Shown one piece after another: positions 26,352-34,771 of a stretch of DNA of 64,000 nt (within the stretch, counting starts at the first letter, position 1; each line of letters opens with the position of its first letter). The notes under the pieces are model-generated. The model did not search any database, was not told the DNA's origin, and saw only the letters and a list, made by a program, of their open reading frames with translations. The stretch is taken from contig CAMDJP010000002.1 of assembly GCA_945900775.1 (NCBI GenBank), forward strand, positions 1 through 64,000, read 5' to 3'. Position numbers and translations under genes: made by a program. The stretch comes from Akkermansia muciniphila. Its GTDB lineage: Bacteria; Verrucomicrobiota; Verrucomicrobiia; Limisphaerales; SIAT01.

Positions 26352-27430
26352 AGTGATTCGAGTTCAACCCATTGCTTGGTCTGCGCGGACTTCACCGCCG
26401 CGTCCGTCACCTCCTGCATCCGCAAACCGTCGTGGAAGGTGACGGCGCACGGTCGCTGGTTGCGGATGGCGTCGATGAACTCGAACGCTTGGTCGTAGCG
26501 GAAAGTCACCAGCGGGTCGCCCTGCTGAGGATCGCGCGGGCTGCCAGGCCATGTCCAGAACTCGCGCGGCACGGGCAGCGACGTGAGACCGGGGCCGCCG
26601 ATCTTGCCGAACTGCAATTCGCCCCACGCGCCGGTCGTGAAGCTGAAGCTCGCCTCGCTGCCGTTGATCTCGACACGGTCCGGGCTCCGCCAGCTCTCGT
26701 TTACGCCGCTGGCGAGCTTGCTCGATTCGAGCACGCCGCTCGCGCCGCTCTTGAACTCAGCGAGGATAGCCACCCAGTCGTCCGTGTCATTCGGCTGACC
26801 ACCACGCACGGGAGTAAGCGTCATCAGGTTCGCCACGAGTCGTTTCATCGGGCCGACGAGGTGGTGAGCGAAGTCGATGCGGTGACTGAGCATATCACCA
26901 ATCTCGCCGGTGCCGGCGAGCCGCTTCTGCTGGCGCCAACCGACGTTGCGCGTGCCCCAGTCTTGTAGGCGGCAGGAACGATAGTGATGCGGCGTGCCAA
27001 GGTCGCCGCGCTTAACGAGGTGGTGCAGATATCGCATCGCCGGTACGAAGCGGTAGGTGAAAGCGGTGAGGTGGCGCACGTCGGCCTTATCGGCGGCGTC
27101 AGCCATCGCCTTGACTTCAACAGCACTCATCCCAAGCGGCTTCTCGCAGAGGACGTGTTTGCCCGCCTCGATGGCCGCCAACGCGACGGGTGCGTGCGTG
27201 GCGTTCGGCGTGGCGATGATCACCGCCTGCACGTCGTCACGCCGCACGATCTCCTCGTAGCTCGTCGAGGTAACGCTGCAGCCGGTCTGCTGGCGGGCGA
27301 CCTCGAGCGTGGCGGGATTGGAGTCGCAGAGGGCGGTGACCCTCACGTCCTTGCAGAGCGTGAGGCCCGGAAGATGGTTCTGCAGCGAGATGCCGCCGCA
27401 GCCGACGATGGCGATGCCGATAGTACTCAT
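26348..27430 (-). CDS. Gfo/Idh/MocA family oxidoreductase
   Basis: 360 residues from ATG 27430, where the Rossmann fold begins (STIGIAIVGCGGISLQNHLP). The EKP motif (HVLCEKPLG, about 97) carries the conserved lysine. The C-terminal alpha/beta domain includes EIGDMLSHRIDFAHHL with the expected catalytic Asp/His. Family members oxidise or reduce sugars and cyclitols with NAD(P). First gene of a two-gene unit with the SDR downstream. Confidence 0.9.
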   Translation of the reverse strand: MSTIGIAIVGCGGISLQNHLPGLTLCKDVRVTALCDSNPATLEVARQQTGCSVTSTSYEEIVRRDDVQAVIIATPNATHAPVALAAIEAGKHVLCEKPLGMSAVEVKAMADAADKADVRHLTAFTYRFVPAMRYLHHLVKRGDLGTPHHYRSCRLQDWGTRNVGWRQQKRLAGTGEIGDMLSHRIDFAHHLVGPMKRLVANLMTLTPVRGGQPNDTDDWVAILAEFKSGASGVLESSKLASGVNESWRSPDRVEINGSEASFSFTTGAWGELQFGKIGGPGLTSLPVPREFWTWPGSPRDPQQGDPLVTFRYDQAFEFIDAIRNQRPCAVTFHDGLRMQEVTDAAVKSAQTKQWVELESL

Positions 27431-27652
27431 TCGAAAATCGTGGGAATGAACGCACAAGCAGGCGCGCGAATCAAGCCGCTATCAGGACTTGCCGGCGGCG
27501 TATCGGAAAAAGAGCCTCTGCGTTTCGTCCACGGTAAAATAACGCTCGGCGAAAAGTTGGCTGGCGGCGAATAATCCTTAAAGCCACGCAGCGTAGGCAG
27601 CCCAGCCGCACGGGCGAGGGTCAGTCGGCCGGCGTCAGCGACGCCGACATTG

Positions 27653-28126
27653 TCAGGAGGCTTTGTTCTTGCAGGCGCCGAGGCGCTTCAACTCGTCGCA
27701 CGAGGCGGTGATTCGAAGTTGCTGGGCCTTCAGGGAGAAGCCGAGAGACTGGCTGATCTCGCCCTGTAGCTTCTCAATCTTGTCGCTCTCGAATTCCACA
27801 ATCCGCTCGCAATCTTGGCAGATGATGTGGTTGTGGTTTGGCGAGTCGGCGTAGTTCGGGTCGTAGTACTTGTAGTCCTTACCAAAGTCCATCTCATGCA
27901 CTAGACCACTCTCGGTGAGAAGCGGCAGGGTGCGGTAGACGGTCGCGCGGGAGACCGCTTGGTCCCGCTCGCGAGCCCAGTCGAGCATCTGCTCGGCCGT
28001 GAAATGCTGGTCTGTGCTGAAGACGGTGTCGATGATGGCCATGCGTTGCGAGGTCATCCTCAGATTCTTCTGCTCTAGAAAGCGAAGAAACTTCTCTTTA
28101 GCGGCAGCGCGGTTGATTCGTGCCAT
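27653..28126 (-). CDS. Fur-family metal/peroxide-responsive repressor
   Basis: 157 residues from ATG 28126. Winged-helix domain (LRMTSQRMAIIDTVFSTDQH, RDQAVSRATVYRTLPLLTES) followed by the dimerisation/metal domain with NHNHIICQDCERIVEFES, a CxxC, and a second cysteine pair near the end (ASCDELKRLGAC) that would form a structural zinc site. I cannot decide between Fur, Zur and PerR from sequence alone. The start codon lies inside an 18-bp perfect palindrome, which suggests autoregulation. 222 bases with no evident gene separate it from the oxidoreductase gene downstream. Confidence 0.9.
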   Translation of the reverse strand: MARINRAAAKEKFLRFLEQKNLRMTSQRMAIIDTVFSTDQHFTAEQMLDWARERDQAVSRATVYRTLPLLTESGLVHEMDFGKDYKYYDPNYADSPNHNHIICQDCERIVEFESDKIEKLQGEISQSLGFSLKAQQLRITASCDELKRLGACKNKAS

Positions 28127-28142
28127 TAGAGTCGACTCTAAT
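28125..28142. promoter_or_regulatory. perfect 18-bp palindrome over the fur-like start codon
   Basis: ATTAGAGTCGACTCTAAT is its own reverse complement. It includes the last two bases of the start codon (28126-28124 on the minus strand) and occupies the place of a ribosome-binding site. Best read as an operator for the adjacent Fur-family protein; binding there would block both transcription and initiation. Confidence 0.6.
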
Positions 28143-28231
28143 AAGGAATTCGGGCCTGTCAAATAATTTTTGCGTCTCAGTATCAAAAGTTTTTCGCTGA
28201 AAAATTGCACTTTTAGGGTAAAATTTCACCC

Positions 28232-29509
28232 GTGGCCATCGAGCTAATCAACACCGGCAGCGAGCTTCTGCTCGGTCGCGTACTCAACACCCATCAGCAA
28301 TGGCTCTGCCGCGGGCTCGCGGACCTCGGCCACACTGTCGCCCGCCAAGTGGCCGTTCCAGACACAGGCGCGGACATTCAATCCGCTGTCCGAGAGGCGC
28401 TCAGCCGCGCCGATCTCGTGATCACCACTGGCGGCCTCGGTCCCACATCAGATGACATCACTCGCGACCTCATCGCCCAGCTGCTCGGCCGGAAATTGTG
28501 TGTGGACGACGCCGCGCTCCGGCACGTCGAGGAGTTTTTCACCAAACGCAACCGCCCAATGCCCGCCAGCACCCGCGTACAGGGACTAGTACCCGAAGGC
28601 GCGAGCGTGCTGATGAACGCCCACGGCACAGCGCCCGGGCTTATCATTGATGTGAATCCGAATCCCTTCCGCAGCGGTGGCAAGGCAAGCCGACTCGTGA
28701 TGCTTCCTGGGCCGCCTCGTGAATTGCGTCCGATGTTCATCGAACAAATCGCTCCCCTGCTCCGCAACTGGTTCCCAACCGAAGGCGCGTTCATCTGTCG
28801 CACACTTCGCAGCACGGGCCTTGGCGAATCGTGGGTCGAGGAAAATGTGGCCGGCCCGCTCAAGCATCTCACCGATGCCGGACTCGACATCGGCTACTGC
28901 GCGCGCATCGGCGAGGTGGACGTACGACTTACTAAGCGTGGTGGCGGCGCACAGGAAGCTGTGGCTGAGGGCGAACGCATCGTGCGCAGTGCCATCGGCG
29001 ATTACATATTCGGCGCGGACGACGAATCATTGGAACAGACCCTCGTGAGGCTACTCACGGACCGCAAACAGACGCTCGCGCTCGCCGAGTCGTGCACCGG
29101 CGGCTATCTCGCCCACCGGCTCACGAACGTCCCCGGCGCTTCGGCTGTCCTGCTCTCGGGATTGGTGACATACAGCAACGAAGCGAAGCAGACCTTCCTC
29201 GGCGTGAACCCCGCGACGTTGGCCGGGCACGGCGCGGTGAGTGAAGCGGTCGCACGCGAAATGGCCGAGGGTGCGCGCGCGCGGAACCGGGCCGATTACG
29301 CCCTCGCGGTTACGGGCATCGCTGGACCGGGCGGCGGCAGCGAGGCCAAGCCTGTTGGCACAGTCTTCATCGCTCTCGCCTGCAATCAGGAAACAAGGGT
29401 GCTACGACGCCTCAACCGCTACGACCGCGAGACGTTCAAGTTCGCCACCTCGCAACAAGCACTCGAACTGCTCCGCCGACGCATTCTGAACCTAGCGTTT
29501 CTAGACTAA
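28232..29509 (+). CDS. cinA: CinA-like protein (NMN amidohydrolase / ADP-ribose pyrophosphatase type)
   Basis: 425 residues from GTG 28232, which fits the family start (MAIELINTGSELLLGRVLNT). N-terminal MoCF/COG1058 domain with TTGGLGPTSDDITRD, and C-terminal CinA domain with LAESCTGGYLAHRLTNVPGA and the AVTGIAGPGGGS loop, the nicotinamide-nucleotide amidase site. Likely role in pyridine nucleotide recycling. The start is preceded immediately by an imperfect inverted repeat (GGGTAAAATTTCACCC, 28216-28231). Divergent from the Fur-like gene. Confidence 0.93.
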   Translation: MAIELINTGSELLLGRVLNTHQQWLCRGLADLGHTVARQVAVPDTGADIQSAVREALSRADLVITTGGLGPTSDDITRDLIAQLLGRKLCVDDAALRHVEEFFTKRNRPMPASTRVQGLVPEGASVLMNAHGTAPGLIIDVNPNPFRSGGKASRLVMLPGPPRELRPMFIEQIAPLLRNWFPTEGAFICRTLRSTGLGESWVEENVAGPLKHLTDAGLDIGYCARIGEVDVRLTKRGGGAQEAVAEGERIVRSAIGDYIFGADDESLEQTLVRLLTDRKQTLALAESCTGGYLAHRLTNVPGASAVLLSGLVTYSNEAKQTFLGVNPATLAGHGAVSEAVAREMAEGARARNRADYALAVTGIAGPGGGSEAKPVGTVFIALACNQETRVLRRLNRYDRETFKFATSQQALELLRRRILNLAFLD

Positions 29510-29518
29510 GCCGCGCGC

Positions 29519-29552
29519 AAAAGAAAAAACCCGCAGGCGAACCTGCGGGTTT
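29519..29552 (-). terminator. intrinsic terminator of the ferredoxin gene
   Basis: 11-bp perfect stem (29527-29537 with 29542-29552) closed by a 4-base loop. Read on the minus strand it is followed by TTTTTTCTTTT, a good U-tract. It lies between the convergent cinA and ferredoxin genes and may also stop plus-strand transcripts, although no T-tract exists on that side. Confidence 0.85.
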
Positions 29553-29571
29553 GGTAAAGCGTCAGTCGCGC

Positions 29572-29802
29572 TCAGCCGTTGCTGCCAATCGCCTCGACTG
29601 GGCAGCCCTGCATCGCCTCATCGCATAGCTTCTGCTCATCTGGCGTGGCGGGCTGCTTGTACAAGTAAGAGTGACCGCCGTCGTCGTTGCGCTTGAAATT
29701 TTCCGGCGCGGTCTCGCGGCACAGGTCGCAGTCGATACATTGGTTATCGACGTAGTACTTGCCCCCAGCGTTTTCAGGATATTTGTTTGCGGTGTCAGCC
29801 AT
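29572..29802 (-). CDS. single-cluster [4Fe-4S] ferredoxin
   Basis: 76 residues. YYVDNQCIDCDLCRETAPEN gives CxxCxxC and a fourth ligand comes from GCPVEAIG near the C-terminus, so one low-potential cluster is expected. The acidic, short form resembles soluble ferredoxins that serve P450s or other oxidoreductases. Monocistronic, ended by the terminator at 29519-29552. Confidence 0.9.
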   Translation of the reverse strand: MADTANKYPENAGGKYYVDNQCIDCDLCRETAPENFKRNDDGGHSYLYKQPATPDEQKLCDEAMQGCPVEAIGSNG

Positions 29803-29977
29803 AATTCAAATTCTCACGTTGCGCGGGTGAATATCGGCCTCGTCTCATTCGATGGCAAGCATGGAATTGCGCTTCTTGCTGTCCGCGAATAACGTCTTCC
29901 CATCCAGCTGCCATCTGCTAGTTTCTCCACATCCAGCATGGCCTGAGGACAAGCTGCAGTAGCTGGATTTCCCCCTT

Positions 29978-31393
29978 ATGCGACGCACCAAAATCATTGC
30001 CACACTCGGCCCCGCCTCCGATTCGCCCGAGATGATTGGGCGCCTCGTGGACACCGGCGTGAATGTCTTCCGCCTCAACATGTCCCACGCCAAGCACGAC
30101 TGGGTCCGCCGCGTCGTGGCCGACATCCGCGCCGTCGCCGCCGCGCGCCAGACCGCCGTGGGCATCATCATGGACACCCAAGGGCCGGCCATCCGCACCG
30201 GCGATCTGCCCGCGCCCATCGCGTTAAAACCACAGCAGCGCTTCACCCTCTACGTCGGCGCCGGCCCACCCCCCGGGCCCGATTCGACTAGCGTCAATTA
30301 CGAGAACTTCGTTCACGACATCAGCGTCGGCGACACCATCCTGCTCGACAACGGCGAGATCCACATGAAGGTCCTCGCCAAATCGGCCAGCCAAGTCGAG
30401 TGCGAGGTCCTCACCGAAGGCACGCTCGGCAGCCGCCGCCACATCAATCTCCCCGGCGTGAAGGTCAGTCTGCCCGCCCTCACCGCCAAGGATATCGCCG
30501 ACGTCCAAGTCGGCCTCGAGGTCGGCGTGGACTACATCGCTCTCTCCTTCGTGCGCGAGGCCAAAGATCTCCTCCAGCTCAAAGCTCTGATCGAGAACGC
30601 CCCGCGCCGACCGCGCATCATCGCGAAAATTGAGGACCAGCTCGCCGTGAAAAACCTCGAAGAGATCGTTCACCTCGCCGACGCCGTCATGGTCGCGCGC
30701 GGCGACCTCGGCATCGAATGCCCCTACTGGGACCTCCCTGTCATCCAGCGCCGCATCGTGAAGACCTGCCTGCGCGTCGGTCGCCCCGTCATCGTCGCCA
30801 CGCACATGCTCGAGAGCATGATCGAGAATCCGATGCCCACCCGCGCCGAGGTCACCGACATCACCAACGCCGTCTACGAACAGGCAGACGCCATCATGCT
30901 CAGCGGCGAGACCACCATCGGTCGTTACCCCGTCCAGTGTGTCGAAGTCTTCGACCGCATCGCTAGTCACATTGGCGGAAACATCGAACGCTCTGGCGGC
31001 ACGAACTATCAGGACGCTGCCGAGCTCGCTTCTCCCCGCGCGAAGCTCGTCAAGAGCGCCGTCACCCTCGCCAACGACCTCCACGCCGAGGCCCTTCTCG
31101 TCTTCACCCTCACCGGTTCCATGGCCTGGTACGCTGCCTGGATGCGCCCGCGCCACTCCCCCATCATCGCTCTCTGCGATAACCAGAACCAAGCCAACAC
31201 CCTCGCTCTCTTCTGGGGCGTCACCGCCGTCGTCGTCCCCTTTCACCGCGAAGACCCAGAGAAGACCATCGGCAAGTCGATCGAGACCCTTCTCGAGCGC
31301 GGCCTCCTCAAATCTGGCGATACCACCGTCATCATCAGCTCCATCACTCTCGGCACCCAGGTCGCCAACGCCGTCCAGACCCGCCAAGTCTGA
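29978..31393 (+). CDS. pyk: pyruvate kinase
   Basis: 471 residues of normal length. MRRTKIIATLGPASDSPEMI start, substrate-site MDTQGPAIRTG (Lys to Gln variant of the usual DTKGPEIRTG), IIAKIEDQLAVKNLEEI with the catalytic lysine, the metal-binding VARGDLGIE, and ATHMLESMIENPMPTRAEV. The C-terminal regulatory domain includes ALLVFTLTGSMAWYAAW. Converts phosphoenolpyruvate and ADP to pyruvate and ATP in glycolysis. It stands alone, and a strong inverted repeat lies after it at 31431-31476. Confidence 0.95.
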   Translation: MRRTKIIATLGPASDSPEMIGRLVDTGVNVFRLNMSHAKHDWVRRVVADIRAVAAARQTAVGIIMDTQGPAIRTGDLPAPIALKPQQRFTLYVGAGPPPGPDSTSVNYENFVHDISVGDTILLDNGEIHMKVLAKSASQVECEVLTEGTLGSRRHINLPGVKVSLPALTAKDIADVQVGLEVGVDYIALSFVREAKDLLQLKALIENAPRRPRIIAKIEDQLAVKNLEEIVHLADAVMVARGDLGIECPYWDLPVIQRRIVKTCLRVGRPVIVATHMLESMIENPMPTRAEVTDITNAVYEQADAIMLSGETTIGRYPVQCVEVFDRIASHIGGNIERSGGTNYQDAAELASPRAKLVKSAVTLANDLHAEALLVFTLTGSMAWYAAWMRPRHSPIIALCDNQNQANTLALFWGVTAVVVPFHREDPEKTIGKSIETLLERGLLKSGDTTVIISSITLGTQVANAVQTRQV

Positions 31394-31430
31394 CCCTCTT
31401 CCGGAAAACTTGGACGTGCCACCGCTCATG

Positions 31431-31476
31431 CGGAGAATCAATCGCCTCGTTGGGTCGGTTAATAATTGATTCTCCG
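31431..31476. terminator. 12-bp inverted repeat between convergent genes
   Basis: CGGAGAATCAAT (31431-31442) and ATTGATTCTCCG (31465-31476) pair perfectly around a 22-base loop. No T-tract follows on either strand. Position between the ends of pyruvate kinase and the ABC permease suggests a bidirectional, non-canonical transcription end or mRNA-stabilising hairpin. The rest of 31394-31587 holds no gene that I can see. Confidence 0.5.
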
Positions 31477-31587
31477 AAGCACCTCCTGTTTTAGAAGGTC
31501 GAGCTGCACGAGTCCTGAATCTCTCAAGCCGACTGGGGAGTATCAAAGCAGACCATCGCCGTGCCATCGCGGACCATCATGGACCAC

Positions 31588-32436
31588 CTACGACTTGATA
31601 TCCCGCATGTGGAAGTGCGTCGCGCCGATGACGAACGCCGTTGCGTTTACGCCCGCCAGCACGCAAAGCGATTCAGCAATTTGAGCGATCGGCATTGGCT
31701 TCGCGAACACCAAGACCCACGAGCGGAAGTGGTGCGTGATTGCGAATTCCTTCCAGTCCTCGAAGAACGGCATCCCCTCCATCACCACGCTGAGGAACAG
31801 AAACGAGAGTGCTAGAATGGTCGCAGCAGCGGGCTTCATGTTGAAGCACGAGAACATGAACGCCAGACTCAACATGGTGCAGGCGTTGACCGCGAGAAGC
31901 ACATGCGTCAGCGCGTAATACTTCAGACCCTCGCCCGCGCTCATAGCGTTGAATATCGTCTGACCACCGGGCAGGGGTATGAAGACAAACATACCCTTCC
32001 ACTCGAACCAGCAGCGCGCAAAGAACAAGGCCATTGCCCCCAGTGCCGTGACAAGAATGGCTGAAAAAATCACGCCGGTGAGCCACTTGGTTAACAGTAG
32101 CCGGACCCGCGAGATGGGCCGAGAGAGAATCATCCGCAGGGTTCCATCCTCAGCCTCCTTCGCGACGAGGTCTCCTCCTACAAGCATCACATAAAGCGGC
32201 ATGAGCAGGAGGATTTGCGGGATGAGCATCAACACCGCTACCGTGAGCGTAGAGATAAATTCGGTGGCGACGTAGCCGTTTCCCTCGAGTAATCGGGCTG
32301 TTCCGTTCTGCCAATTGGAGTAGCGGAAAGCCAGCAGCATCAGGTTCTGCGAGAGCAGGAATGCCCCGAAACCGATGTAAGTGCGCTTCTTACCGAAGAG
32401 CTTTGCCAGTTCGCTGCGGAGTTGGAGGAAGAACAT
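31588..32436 (-). CDS. ABC-2 type transporter permease
   Basis: 282 residues with about six membrane helices. Begins MFFLQLRSELAKLFGKKRTY, typical of ABC-2 permeases, and has the EAEDGTLRMILSRPISR loop conserved in this class between helices 2 and 3. Last gene of a four-gene minus-strand operon, one base after the ATPase gene. Substrate unknown; the family exports lipids, polysaccharides or peptides or forms gliding/secretion components. Confidence 0.88.
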   Translation of the reverse strand: MFFLQLRSELAKLFGKKRTYIGFGAFLLSQNLMLLAFRYSNWQNGTARLLEGNGYVATEFISTLTVAVLMLIPQILLLMPLYVMLVGGDLVAKEAEDGTLRMILSRPISRVRLLLTKWLTGVIFSAILVTALGAMALFFARCWFEWKGMFVFIPLPGGQTIFNAMSAGEGLKYYALTHVLLAVNACTMLSLAFMFSCFNMKPAAATILALSFLFLSVVMEGMPFFEDWKEFAITHHFRSWVLVFAKPMPIAQIAESLCVLAGVNATAFVIGATHFHMRDIKS

Positions 32437-32437
32437 A

Positions 32438-33361
32438 TCAATGACCTGCGGTTGAGGCCTTGGCGCTGTTTCGGCTATCCTGCATGAGGTTCAGGTAGAA
32501 ACTCTCCAAAGTCTCCTCTTCCTGGGCGATTTCGTAGACGGGCATGTCCATCGCCACGAGGTGGCGTACGAGGGCATCGGTCTTCACGCCGTCGGCGAGG
32601 GCGACGAGCGAGGCGTTACGTGTGTCGGTGATGAACCTCTCGGACTGCAGGCTCGCAGTGGCCTTAGCGAAATCAGCGACTTTCAAGCGAACCCATTGTT
32701 TCGTCTGCTTTGCGTCGGCGAGCGTGCCTTCAAAGACCTTCTTCCCTTGGTTGAGAACTGCAATGCGCGTGCAGAGTTGCTCCACTTCATTGAGCAAATG
32801 GGAAGACAGGAGGATGGTGAGGCCTAACTCCTTTTGCAGACGCTGGATGGTGAGCCGCATCTCGTGGATGCCCTCGGGGTCGAGGCCATCGCTCGGCTCG
32901 TCTAGGATGAGCAACTCCGGATCGGGCAAGAGCGCCTGCGCAAGGGCGAGCCGCGTCCTCATGCCATGGGAATACTTGCTCACCTTATCGTGCTCACGCC
33001 CCGTAAGGCCGACCCACTCGATAATTTTCTTGATGCGTTCCGGTGGCGTGGGCGCGGTGTAGTGGCTCAGAATTTGCAAGTTCTTCCAACCACTCAGGTA
33101 GTCGTAAAAAACTGGCGTCTCAAAAATCGCACCGACCTTGAGGAGTGCTCGTTGGCGTTCCACAGAGACGTCGTAGCCGCAAACGAGCGCCTCGCCTTCC
33201 GTCGGCCAGACTTGGCCGAGCATCATGCCGATAGCGGTGCTCTTGCCAGCGCCGTTGTGGCCGAGCAATCCGAAGATCTCGCCGCGCGAGACCGTGAGGT
33301 CGAGATCCCGGAGCGCCCAGCGGGTACCGAAGCATTTCGAGAGTTGGCGCAGTCGAATCAC
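32438..33361 (-). CDS. ABC transporter ATPase
   Basis: 307 residues. Walker [10 protein letters not shown], Walker [14 protein letters not shown], and signature [16 protein letters not shown] (SHGM in place of SGGQ, common in ABC-2 exporters); switch region [14 protein letters not shown]-terminal extension after residue 225 may regulate the permease. The GTG start overlaps the stop of the pseudopilin gene (GTGA), so the two are translationally coupled. Confidence 0.92.
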   Translation of the reverse strand: MIRLRQLSKCFGTRWALRDLDLTVSRGEIFGLLGHNGAGKSTAIGMMLGQVWPTEGEALVCGYDVSVERQRALLKVGAIFETPVFYDYLSGWKNLQILSHYTAPTPPERIKKIIEWVGLTGREHDKVSKYSHGMRTRLALAQALLPDPELLILDEPSDGLDPEGIHEMRLTIQRLQKELGLTILLSSHLLNEVEQLCTRIAVLNQGKKVFEGTLADAKQTKQWVRLKVADFAKATASLQSERFITDTRNASLVALADGVKTDALVRHLVAMDMPVYEIAQEEETLESFYLNLMQDSRNSAKASTAGH

Positions 33362-33933
33362 GGCGGGGGGGTGAGTATCGAACCGCCCACAACGAGCTGG
33401 TTTTTGATGTGCCCGTCGGCATAGAGGTAGTTCACATTCACGTCGTCACCGAGCGTGGCATGGAATTTTTCCTTGTCGAAGAAGACGGGGATTTCGGGAT
33501 CCTGCAGGGAAAGGCTCAGGACCCGCAGGGCGTCAGCCGGTTGTCCATTCAGGAAGACGTTCCAGGCGTAACTGGAGCCGGTTTTCAGGAAGAGGTCCTC
33601 CCTATCCGAGGGGCATTTGAATACCTGCTTGTTGCCACCGGCGTGTCTGAGCAGGACGACGTCCATGGACTTGCCCATGGGGAACGTGCCCACAGACCGA
33701 TCGAAGAGGACCGGCATGAGGTTATCGTTATCCGTCACATAGGTCTGGATGGCCAACCCTATCTGCTTCAGGTTCGAAAGGCATTTGATCGAGCGTGCCT
33801 GTTCCTTCGATTTGGCGAAGGCCGGGAGGAACAACGAGGCGAGGACGCCGATGATGGCAATCACCACGAGCAGTTCGATCAAGGTGAAAGCCGCTCGAGA
33901 CCGTTGCACAGGGAATGGAAACGAGTATCGCAT
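33358..33933 (-). CDS. pseudopilin coupled to an ABC exporter
   Basis: 191 residues. Short leader [15 protein letters not shown], then [39 protein letters not shown] and a C-terminal [14 protein letters not shown], the H-x9-DG type end. Intact in length. It lies 6 bases after the membrane-anchored protein gene and overlaps the ABC ATPase start, so it is part of an export operon rather than one of the free-standing copies elsewhere in the window. The last codons include seven C in a row (complement at 33365-33371). Confidence 0.88.
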   Translation of the reverse strand: MRYSFPFPVQRSRAAFTLIELLVVIAIIGVLASLFLPAFAKSKEQARSIKCLSNLKQIGLAIQTYVTDNDNLMPVLFDRSVGTFPMGKSMDVVLLRHAGGNKQVFKCPSDREDLFLKTGSSYAWNVFLNGQPADALRVLSLSLQDPEIPVFFDKEKFHATLGDDVNVNYLYADGHIKNQLVVGGSILTPPP

Positions 33934-33939
33934 AAAGTC

Positions 33940-34638
33940 TCAACGTAAGAGGCGGCCGTTCTGCATGGCACGCTGGAGCTCATCCAGCAGCGGGGCCAAC
34001 TCAGCCTTAGTCTCGGCGGAACTTTCGCTGTACAAGGCCTTCAAGCCGATGGCGGTAATCTTCTCTTGCAGTTCCTTACTGACAGGGGGTTCATTGGTGG
34101 AGCCGGTGGCGTTGGGAAACTGACCCTTGGCCCGCGCCTCGCGCAGGCGTTTCACGGCATCGGCCACGGCCTTCTGTCGCTTCTCCGGCGGGAGCTTCTC
34201 GAAGGCCCCCAGTATCTGCTTGAAGCCGGAGGGGAACGTGGCCTCGATGAACAAAGCCTTCTCATCGTCGTTCATCTGCTTGCCCCAGCGCTCGCCGATG
34301 AGATCGCGTGGCGGACGGTTCGTACCCCGCGGCCCTTCACCCTGCCCGAGGCCGTTCGTCTGGCCCGGCTCGCGCCGCTTGCCATCGGTCACATCGCCGC
34401 GCAGCTCTCGGCGCTCTTGGTTCTGAAGCTGGTTGACCATCGCGGCGAGCTTCTGAATCGCCTTCTTGCGCTCGTCGGGCGGCAGCTTATCGAGCTCCAC
34501 GCTCTTGAGATACTCGCGCACCTTCTCCGGCGTCACCTTCGCACGCTCAGCCATCGAATAGCCCGCCCACGCCACAGCCCAGACCGCCAGCAGCACGACA
34601 GCGGCAATGAAGATTGGGCGTTTGCGCTGCTTAGACAT
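33940..34638 (-). CDS. unknown membrane-anchored helical protein
   Basis: 232 residues, not recognised. A single N-terminal helix (IFIAAVVLLAVWAVAWAGYS, about 9-28) anchors it, with the rest outside the cytoplasm if oriented N-in. The body is charged and mostly helical, with two repeats of a similar motif (LPPDERKKAIQKLAAMVNQL and LPPEKRQKAVADAVKRLREA), separated by a Gly/Pro/Arg-rich linker. First gene of the operon with the pseudopilin and ABC transporter, so a role in that machine is plausible but unproven. Confidence 0.75.
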   Translation of the reverse strand: MSKQRKRPIFIAAVVLLAVWAVAWAGYSMAERAKVTPEKVREYLKSVELDKLPPDERKKAIQKLAAMVNQLQNQERRELRGDVTDGKRREPGQTNGLGQGEGPRGTNRPPRDLIGERWGKQMNDDEKALFIEATFPSGFKQILGAFEKLPPEKRQKAVADAVKRLREARAKGQFPNATGSTNEPPVSKELQEKITAIGLKALYSESSAETKAELAPLLDELQRAMQNGRLLR

Positions 34639-34771
34639 CCAATAGATTCTACTTTATTAACAGTCTTTGGCGCACGCAAAAAATGACGTTCATTCGGGTA
34701 GCCAGATTATCGGAAAACTTTGACACCCCATCGTCTCCCTGTTGCCATAGGGCTCACATCTTCCACACACC

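Noticed and set aside
30224..31567. 447-codon minus-strand open frame rich in Asp and Gly
   Set aside because: Shadow of pyruvate kinase; no domain recognised.
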